DNA from: Haplomitrium mnioides
Taxonomy: Eukaryota > Marchantiophyta > Haplomitriopsida > Calobryales
Direction of reading: 5' to 3'
DNA: 26,011 bases
Assembly: GCA_049999725.1 (NCBI GenBank)
Contig: JBNGIS010008289.1
Coordinates: 1-26,011 of the forward strand
The notes beneath the pieces are model-generated. The model was not told the DNA's origin. It searched no databases and saw only the letters and a list, made by a program, of their open reading frames with translations. Both the position numbers and the translations under genes were made by a program. This document shows, piece by piece, positions 18,884 to 26,011 of this stretch; the stretch's first letter is position 1; every line of letters starts with the position of its first letter.

Positions 18884-18900
18884 GTCAAAATTGGATGCCA
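18884..18900 (-). promoter_or_regulatory. Element D candidate primer binding site
   Basis: Minus strand TGGCATCCAATTTTGAC, about 100 bases upstream of the gag ATG and preceded by ...CTCATAG. It resembles the initiator-Met type TGGTATCAGAGC only in its first seven bases (six of seven), so this is a positional guess. Confidence 0.25.
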
Positions 18901-18904
18901 CTAT

Positions 18905-19335
18905 GAGTGACGTTGTATCGCAACCTTCCACTCCCTAGATCTGTGTTGACCTTTGCTCAGCTAAACTCACTCATCGGTCATAGATTGTGCTATTGCCACT
19001 CAACCACTTGCTTACAAGTTGGCTGAAATACGCAAATTATTACAAGTAACCCTTCCTTCTCCTCTAGACAATGTACACTTTGGTCGCCAATCCTAGTTGA
19101 TTGGTCTTCTTCTCAACCTAGGAACAAACTAGAAAACAAATTAGAAAAAAATTTTGTCGCTCTTCTCCTCAGCATTGTAGACCGATCTCCGATTCCCTAC
19201 AAACAAGTTTTCTTCAGACTTTCCTGCACCACTTTAGCGAAAGTCTAGGCTTCCAGATAGCCTGCACCTTGGGAGCATGTTGATCGACTTCTACCACCCT
19301 TGCACTACTCGACGGAGGGTCTAGTTCATCCTCTC
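18905..19335 (-). repeat. Possible U5-side fragment of the element D 5' LTR
   Basis: Non-coding DNA directly upstream of the candidate primer site in element orientation. Its base composition changes sharply to AT-rich at about 19335, which may be a truncation point. The 3' LTR fragment represents the opposite end of the LTR, so the two cannot be aligned. Confidence 0.3.
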
Positions 19336-19753
19336 TTTGGAAATTGTTTATTATATTATTTTATTCTACCAAAAATTCTGGTTTATAATTATGATTAGTG
19401 TTCAATTACCTCTGCTCTCTATTGCAAGCAGATTTGGCAGTGGGTCTCTTTTTAACTTCTTACCTTCAAACAAATGGATATTCTCTTCTAGATCAGACCA
19501 AGTCTGTCATGCAAACCCAGAATAGAGCAATCTCCTCTATAGTATCCTGATCCACTCTGTAATTGGCTGATCACCAAAACAGAGCTTTTGTTCTGATTTT
19601 CCTCTTTTCTATTCTGCTTTCTTGGACTTTGAACCACTGTTAGGTCTTGAATCTGAGGGCATAGGGGGAGGAGCCCTGCCTTTCGATTTGTAGTATAGTA
19701 ATGCCTAACTTCAGGGTCTAAGACACTGGGTTGGGACAAGGTAAAGACTCCCG
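19336..19753. other. Non-coding DNA, nothing recognised
   Basis: No supported gene. Short ORFs on both strands lack family resemblance. Confidence 0.4.
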
Positions 19754-19935
19754 CTGATCGGGCTATCTAGGATTACTCTTGGTCGTAGTGGTAGTGAAGT
19801 CCACCATGACACAAAGGATCGTGAGGGTGCTTCTTCCCCCCATGATCGGGTTATCTCGGGTTACTCTTGGTCGTGGTGGTAGTGAAATCCACCAGGACAC
19901 AAGGGATCATGAGGGTGCTTCTTCTCTCATGATCG
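19754..19935 (+). repeat. 88-bp tandem duplication
   Basis: GATCGGG(C/T)TATCT... starts at 19756 and again at 19844, with the next GATCGG at 19931. The two units share GGATTACTCTTGGTCGT-like and GGATC(G/A)TGAGGGTGCTTCTT blocks with about ten substitutions between them, so the duplication is moderately old. Confidence 0.9.
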
Positions 19936-20685
19936 GCTAAGGACCTACAAACAACATATGGCGTGCTAGCTTGTCTTTTGGCTTAGAACTAGTATCTCAT
20001 AACAAAATTGAAATAAATCAAAAGCGTCTGATTTTTAGATGTTGTAATTTGGAAAGTACCACATCCAACCTACATGCATATACGAAACATACTTGCATTC
20101 ACAAATTCTGAAATAGCACTTTACTCATGAGTATGTTTGAAGGTAACCAATACAGAATCTACTCAGATCCTCAAATTATTGCACCCCAACCATCACTTCT
20201 GAAACTCTGATCCCCTCTCGGACCCTAGGGATATGGCAATTCCTTGACCCTCTCATGTGCGTTCAGACACAACGAACCACTCATCACATGGCTGACTATA
20301 CTAATACCTCACCTAATACACCCCACAAAAGGTCATAAAGAATCGAAGACAACAAACACAATACTCACGCGCACGAAACATACACATATAAATTGTTTTG
20401 TTTACCTTAGCCACCAGCCACAGAACCCACTTTGGAGTATATCTTTCCCATCTCGAGTCAGCAAACCCCCTTGTGGAGCATAATATCAACACCCACCACC
20501 CAATCTCTTGAATTCTTCCACTGGTATTTTTTCCTCTGTTTTATAACTTCACTCCCACCAGACTCTTTGTTCTTTCCTCTTGTCTATACCCCCTTCCAAT
20601 TTCACCACTCATACCAACTCCACTCTGTTTTCCCATAATGCCTTCGCTACCACCATTGTCTTCTTTTCAGTTCAGTGTTCCTCCT
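19936..20685. other. Non-coding DNA, nothing recognised
   Basis: No coding signal. The plus strand turns increasingly pyrimidine-rich from about 20200. Confidence 0.4.
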
Positions 20686-20779
20686 TACCTCCTACTTCCA
20701 TCCACTTAACTACTATCCTCAATGTTCATTCCTACCTCCTACTTCCATCCATTTAACTACTATCCTCAGTGTTCATCCC
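20686..20779 (+). repeat. 47-bp tandem duplication
   Basis: TACCTCCTACTTCCATCCA begins at 20686 and again at 20733, followed in both by TTAACTACTATCCTCA(A/G)TGTTCATYCC. Only a few differences separate the units. Confidence 0.9.
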
Positions 20780-21878
20780 TTTAAACTCCTCCGGACTATC
20801 CATCATTAAATTCCCCAACAGTCACCTTTTAATTTTTGAATGGCTCACGGGCAATAGGGGACTGTCTACTTCCGTTGCCTCCCTTCTAAGAATATGGCTC
20901 GGCTCTCTTTAGAAGATAGGCTTCATGAATGTTAGACTCCAAGACCCATCGCCTCTCTAACAAGGCTCCGGAGAACGATGCGTCCATTCTCGTCTAAGCA
21001 AGGAATGTTATCGCCCACAACACTTGGTTGATGTCCAGGGGTGGCCTCACCCTGGATGTCGCTCATGGGTTCCCGTCAACCCAACATTGGTCTAATTTCA
21101 GTTGACATTCTCCTCCTTAAGTCTCGTCATCATTCATGTGTCATGTTGTCAATTTCACAGAAAGGATTTTCTTGCCTCCCAATCAATTTCCAAAAAATGT
21201 CTCTCGTCTCCACTTCTACGCCGCCTGCATGCAACGTTTGCTTCACATCCTGGTCCTTGGCCTCTTCTTTCCACACTCTCGCAGCCGATGTTTCCTTACT
21301 GAAATTACCATGCCGCCCTGCATGATACGTGTTTGACCTACTCTTGATTGCTGCGAAGGTGCCGGTCCCGAATTATGATCGCTAGTGGGGATTCCAGCCT
21401 CGGTTGCTTTTGCGCCAGAATCTCATCTCTCTTCGGGGTCTTCAAGGGAGAAGATCTCAACTATACATGGTTCCACCAAGGCACATTCGTTGGATTTGGC
21501 TTATACTCTCGAGAGCAACCTTCCGTATGTCAAAATTTGTCAAGCAGCCACACTCAAACGCCCCTCCTTGCATTACAACATCTCTTTTTTACCTCTGGAT
21601 CCGACTCAGGTCCCTATATTTCCCGCTCCATGTTTCCTTGATTTCTTGATCCCTTCATAGCTCCCCCTTTCGCAACCTCTTCCTCCGTCACAACCCCCGA
21701 ACAGTTCAAGATCATACGCCGTCATTTCAAGATCATGCGTTGCGCGCTCCAGGCTTCCACCGCTAATCCCAGTTATGTGGCTATTAAGAGCGTTCCTATT
21801 CCATCCTCTGATCGAGACCACCACACTTCCCGTTTCTTGACGTCTTGCTTATCGTATTGCGATCTTCCCTCCGTTTCA
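20780..21878. other. Pyrimidine-rich non-coding DNA
   Basis: Overlapping ORFs in all three plus frames (about 21041-21660) share Ser/Pro/Leu-rich composition and no recognisable motif. I read them as a by-product of low purine content and not as genes. The stretch may be part of a long LTR or a 5'-UTR-like segment transcribed from the minus strand. Confidence 0.4.
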
Positions 21879-21952
21879 GACATTGAATCCACCTCCTGTC
21901 GGTCTTCAACGTTCGGACATTGAATCCACCTCCTGTCGGTCTTCAACGTTCG
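21879..21952 (+). repeat. 37-bp tandem duplication
   Basis: GACATTGAATCCACCTCCTG and the following TCGGTCTTCAACGTTCG occur at 21879 and again at 21916 without visible differences, so this duplication is recent compared with its surroundings. Confidence 0.95.
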
Positions 21953-22410
21953 TGGCCACCAGCTTTTTGTAGATTTTTTTTACATCAACTCTTTTCAATT
22001 CCCATCAGCTTAGTGTCTCGATTGCAATTACTCAAGCTATACTTTGTGACCTCAAATGCCACTGCAATCTAGTGGAAGGAAAGACTACACCACTACATGC
22101 AGCGTCTCCATCGACTACCTCTGATGCGCCCCTATCTCCATTGACTGCCTCCCTGTGAATCAGAGAAGTAGGAAGCCGTTGCAATAATCGCAAGACACTG
22201 CTTTGGTTCATCTCAGGAGCAATGATAGAATTCCACCAGCAACCTTGTTAGCCAGATTTCCCTTCATCACAAACGCATTCAATCTTCACTATCTGTTTCT
22301 TCTTTTTTTATCAATCACCGCGTCGCCAACAGCCTCACATCCTTGGACTTCTTTCAGCACCCCCAGCCCCTCAACACCCATACATCATTCCTGTCCCTTG
22401 TCTTCAATCA

Positions 22411-22474
22411 AGTATGCTCGCACCTCCCTTTCTTGTTCTTCCAGTATGCTCGCACCTCCCTTTCTTGTTCTTCC
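22411..22474 (+). repeat. 32-bp tandem duplication
   Basis: AGTATGCTCGCACCTCCCTT plus TCTTGTTCTTCC is present at 22411 and again at 22443, apparently identical. Confidence 0.95.
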
Positions 22475-22753
22475 AACTGGATGTAACGGCATTTTAACCA
22501 TTATTTTCCTCTTCGTCTTTGTTCTGGCTTGCATTAGTGATCGATCTTAGCTCCTTCAACATCCCCAAGGCACACGCGGCTGTTCAGCACCTTCATTGTT
22601 TCCCATCATACCACCCCTCTTAGACGCTCCACTGTTATACCACTATGCATGCTACTGTTCCATCTTCCCACCTTCCGTCACCTAAATTTCTCCCTGTCCG
22701 CAACCCTTGAGCTTGCTCACATGACTTCAACAATATTGTCCTGTCTTTCTTGA

Positions 22754-22849
22754 AACGGCGCCGGCCCCAAGAAAAAAAAATCACCATCGAGACAGCCAGC
22801 AGGAGAGCGGGGGAAAATGACCCCCTCTTGTTTTTTTTTTAACGGCGCC
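22754..22849 (+). repeat. AACGGCGCC direct repeats around A- and T-tracts
   Basis: AACGGCGCC occurs at 22754-22762 and 22841-22849, 87 bases apart, with a run of nine A (22772-22780) after the first and ten T (22831-22840) before the second. The GC-rich words stand out in this region. No function can be assigned. Confidence 0.6.
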
Positions 22850-22905
22850 CTAACCCATACGCGGCCAACTGCCTTTCTCTTTCCAAGATCCTAACCGCCC
22901 TTCCC

Positions 22906-23051
22906 TTTCTTTCTCCTTCTCAAGACCTTACGAAATTTTTTTTTCTTTCTCCTTCTCAAGACTTTAACAATAAAAAATCCTTTGTTTCTACTTCCCAAGG
23001 CCATAACCATTGAAAATCCTTTGTTTCTACTTCCCAAGGCCATAACCATCG
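22906..23051 (+). repeat. Adjacent 36-bp and 39-bp tandem duplications
   Basis: TTTCTTTCTCCTTCTCAAGAC occurs twice with a 36-base period (ending 22926 and 22962). Right after it AAAATCCTTTGTTTCTACTT plus CCCAAGGCCATAACCAT occurs twice with a 39-base period (22974 and 23013). On the minus strand the second pair would read as two 13-residue repeats, but no gene is supported. Confidence 0.9.
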
Positions 23052-26011
23052 ACAAGCGCAACGTTCTCTCAAGATGCACCTTGGGATTCAAAATGACCTT
23101 ATCCATGTGGCTTGGCTGGTAGATTAGGCTTAGGGTTAGTTAGTTAATATTTAACTAATATTTTAATACACTTTACAAAACATATAATTTACCCACATAA
23201 ATTTTTTTTCTCCAAAATCCACAAACACAAAAACATATATTCGCACATTTTACAATACACACATACACACACGAAATCTTACGTATAAACGACACCTTCT
23301 CTTCTTTTCTTTTCTTCCTGCTGAGCGTTTTTTCTCCATTTCTCTCCATTCTGAACTGTTCGAGTTGTTGTTGCTGTTCGATCTGTTTCTCGACCTGATT
23401 GATACCTGTGATTCAAAAAACAAGTGCTATTCCTACGATTGTAATTTCTGGATCCTAAAGAAACTTTGCTACTTTGAACATAATAGAAATGTTTTTTAAC
23501 TAAATCCTATAAAATTCTTTTGGTTGAATTTTTGAAATTTTTCGTTCTTCTGTTTGGACAGTGTCCATTGTTTGCCAATTCCACCATTTGCTTGCTTGCT
23601 TTCTTCATTTTTCTCGATTTCGTCTTCCTTTGTCTCTCCTTGCATGCGCCTTTAGCTCCCATCCTAGATCCTAACAACCACCAAGATCAGGCAATCCTCT
23701 AATGGCAGCAACAAGATGTTTGACAAAGAAATCACACGAGGTTCAGATCTTATGTAGCAAGAATCAGAGATATTGTTGTGCAACAACAAAAACCAAAGAG
23801 AATTCCATTCTTGCTCTCCTTAAATCTTTGGACAACCTTTTTGTCACTTATGTTGAAAACATGATTGAATGAAAACAAAATACTGGCTATGCTGGACAAA
23901 TCTAGCCAGCTTAACCATGTTTGCCAAGTTGATTTGCAACTCTAGCCTTCCACCTCTTTGCAGATCTTGTCTCTCCAAGCATCAAATTTAGAACATATTC
24001 TACTACAGAGTTGCCTGCAACAGTTTTGGAGTTTGAGCACCTACCACCAAAAGACCCTTTCTTGATCTCAAACTTCCTAAAGAGCTATGTCTTTCAGCCC
24101 GTTGATCCCTTGCAACATTAATTGAAATGCAGAAATCACTGCATGCCAAAGAGCCATCTGCCACAATCTTTCTGTGGTCTTCAAGACTTAGTTCTGTGAA
24201 AGGAACTGAAAACTGCCTTTTCAAATAAACTGACTTTCACAACGAATAATTTTGACATGAACTCTTGTCCTCCTACAAATCCTTTTGAAATTGCAGCCTA
24301 TCTTCTGCAAATTTCAAACAACAATGTTGCTTGATGATTCCTCATGAGCTCAAATAAACCTTCAAATTCTTCAATAATAGAGAATCTCCAAGGCTGTAGG
24401 TTTTCCAATCAAACGTAGCCTCCTCAAACCACGAACAAGTAGCTGATATCAAGAATATCTCAAGCCAATTGAAGCTTTATTCCTAGTGTGCATTCAATTG
24501 AGCCTCCACTTTCAATGAAGCCTATTCAAATCTCTGCAACTCTTCGATGATTCTCTCTAAGTAGAAAATCAAATGATGCACAAAGAGACCATTGCCTCTG
24601 CTCAATTGAAACCAGATGACTGCTCAAAGATTTGTTTCTGCTGAAAATATTTATACCCTTTGACAAGTCGACAATCCAGCCTTGAGAAAGAATTTTTGAA
24701 CTCAACGATTTGGCCACCACAAGAGCTATAGCTCCAAATTCTTGAATGCAGAAATTTGTGGTAAATGAAACTTTGTTCAAAACTCACAGCTTAGCCCTAT
24801 GTTTTCAATGAACAACCTTGAAGCATGCTATCTCAATTCACATCTTGACTATTTGCTATTTGATGAAATCCTAACATTTTCTGCGAATTTATGAACAATA
24901 GGATTGCTTCCCAAATCCTCAAATGAAATCTCTGTGAATCTCAACAGCAAAACTTTTCTCTTGACAAGCAGATGTTGCACTAAGAAGCTTGCTTGATGGT
25001 CAAATGCTGCTCAATGAAATCAGAGCAGCAAGGAGGCATATCAAGAATCCCTAATACGACGTTTTTCTCTTCTCTTGATGAAGAAATCTGAGATGAAAAC
25101 TTTTCTCAATTGTTTTCTCCCTTGCAAGATGATGCTTGAATGTCGTGCCTCACCTCAAGCAAACTCACTACCTAAACTTGCTAAAGTAGAGAGCTCATGG
25201 AGAACAAAGAAGGGAAGATTGTAGAGGCAAAATCATCAAATCCTATTCAGCAGCTTCTCAGATCCACAAAACTCGAGGGATATCCTCAAAGTTCTTGCTC
25301 GAATAGGTGCAATCCCTCAAACCTAAGATTTTACCTCCTGCTTAATACACAAAATTGCCTCTAAATAGAGAGACTATATAAAACGTGGAAGCAAGATAAG
25401 CAAGATGGTCGCCTGCTTAGAAAACACAATCGTAGCTGGTCGTCCGCTGGAGAGATGACCCAAAAACCTGAACCTGCATCAAAAATCAAATGTTGCCTGA
25501 AGGGACCTTTGCTATAGCTCAAAACCAAAGCAACAAATTTGGGAGCAGTAGTACTGCTTCTCAACTCTCTGAGGGGTCCTTGCAATCGATATACAACAAA
25601 ATCTCTACTTGAAAAATAATGAATCATGCTCCGCTGAACAAAATTAGAGCCCTTAGAAATCTGCTCGTTCCTCAACAGAGTCGTGAACTTCTTGTGCAAG
25701 AATTTGACTTTGACAAAACCTGCCCTTGACTAAATCTCAACAAAAATTGCTTGCAAATCTGTGCTCAACAAATGAAAACATAATAACAAGTTGAAAATCT
25801 TTTTAACCGCTACTTGACTCACTCAAAGCTTGGAGCTCGTTTTGTGAAAATTTTTAGAGCATCAAATTTTTGATTTTTTCTTTTTGAGAAGGTCGCTAAT
25901 GCTTCACTTCTTGATTCTAGCATCCACGAATCTTGAATGTTTCTTGATGTTCATAGCTCGACAAAGATATAGCCATCATTTCCTCTACTTGATAAAACAA
26001 GCAGAAAACCA
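23052..26011. other. AT-rich non-coding DNA, possibly LTR-derived
   Basis: No coding domain is recognised on either strand. From about 23700 the text is uniform in style (many CTTGATGAA, TCAAATGAAAT and CTCAA words), which would fit one long non-coding element such as an LTR, but no ends, primer site or tract can be shown. A TATATAAAA-like word on the plus strand near 25374-25382 is the only promoter-like site. Confidence 0.4.

Larger units (their letters stand above)
14280..18900 (-). mobile_element. Element D: retroelement encoding a DNA methyltransferase and PHD finger
   Basis: In minus-strand order: a primer-site-like TGGCATCC word, gag with zinc knuckle, aspartic protease, C5 cytosine methyltransferase, a gypsy-type pol C-terminal tail, a PHD finger, a polypurine tract and a putative LTR start. 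The parts keep polyprotein order and spacing and share a similar degree of decay, which argues that they are one element. Reverse transcriptase, RNase H and the integrase core are missing. Retrotransposons that acquired cytosine methyltransferases have been reported from dinoflagellates and charophyte algae; a copy of this layout in a probable vascular plant is notable. All domains are inactivated by stops, frameshifts or residue changes. Confidence 0.75.

Noticed and set aside
21041-21660. Stacked plus-strand ORFs in all frames
   Set aside because: Simultaneous openness in three frames follows from low purine content; no domain or consistent codon pattern is seen.
23125-23140. Telomere-like TTAGGGTTAG
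   Set aside because: Barely more than one unit, not an array.
23391-23408. GATTGATACC, resembling the complement of an initiator-Met primer binding site
   Set aside because: Only about seven bases agree, and no LTR ends or gag lie next to it.
25361-25699. Minus-strand ORF of 112 codons
   Set aside because: Composition and lack of motifs suggest chance; no start context or neighbours support it.
1-26011. tRNA or rRNA genes, CRISPR arrays, intact host genes
   Set aside because: None seen by eye on either strand; the only tRNA-like match is the primer binding site of element A.

Overview
The window looks like intergenic heterochromatin of a land plant with a large, repeat-rich nuclear genome. 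It is AT-rich, has no intact host gene that I can recognise, and is made of nested, mutationally decayed transposable elements, almost all on the minus strand. The depth of decay, a Ty3/gypsy element primed by a tRNA-Asp-type site, CACTA remnants and a retroelement carrying a DNA methyltransferase would suit a gymnosperm, fern or lycophyte better than a small-genome angiosperm. That placement is inference.

Layout from left to right. (A) 1-5737: the 5' part of an Athila/Tat-like Ty3/gypsy element, minus strand. It has a long putative LTR (about 3136-5737), a tRNA-Asp-type primer binding site (3106-3123), a gag remnant with zinc knuckles, an aspartic protease and a well-preserved reverse transcriptase that runs off the left edge. 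(B) about 6014-9438: an older gypsy element, minus strand, with gag, protease, RT, RNase H, the integrase zinc domain and the start of the integrase core. It is interrupted by a 362-bp solo LTR (7721-8082) with a 5-bp target duplication; a second copy of that LTR lies at 9439-9969. 9970-11080 is AT-rich with nothing recognisable. About 11100-11590 is a CACTA (TNP2-like) transposase remnant. 11640-11753 is a short acidic plus-strand coding tail followed by a TATA-like box, and 12325-12513 is a 52-bp tandem repeat. (C) about 13376-14265: a third gypsy fragment, related to B, which preserves the empty site of the solo LTR.

(D) about 14280-18900 is the most interesting part: a decayed minus-strand retroelement with Gag, zinc knuckle and aspartic protease (active site LDTSA), then a C5 cytosine DNA methyltransferase (motifs I, IV, VI, VIII and X in canonical order), then a gypsy-type pol C-terminal tail and a PHD finger. 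No reverse transcriptase, RNase H or integrase core lies between the methyltransferase and the tail, so this copy is deleted or belongs to a non-autonomous lineage. A chromatin-modifying enzyme and a probable histone-tail reader in one transposon suggest an element that manipulates or targets chromatin.

18905-26011 is non-coding as far as I can see: a possible LTR fragment of D, an 88-bp tandem repeat, a pyrimidine-rich tract (about 20200-23400) with several independent 32-47 bp tandem duplications, and an unassigned AT-rich region. None of the coding regions is intact; all should be read as pseudogenes.
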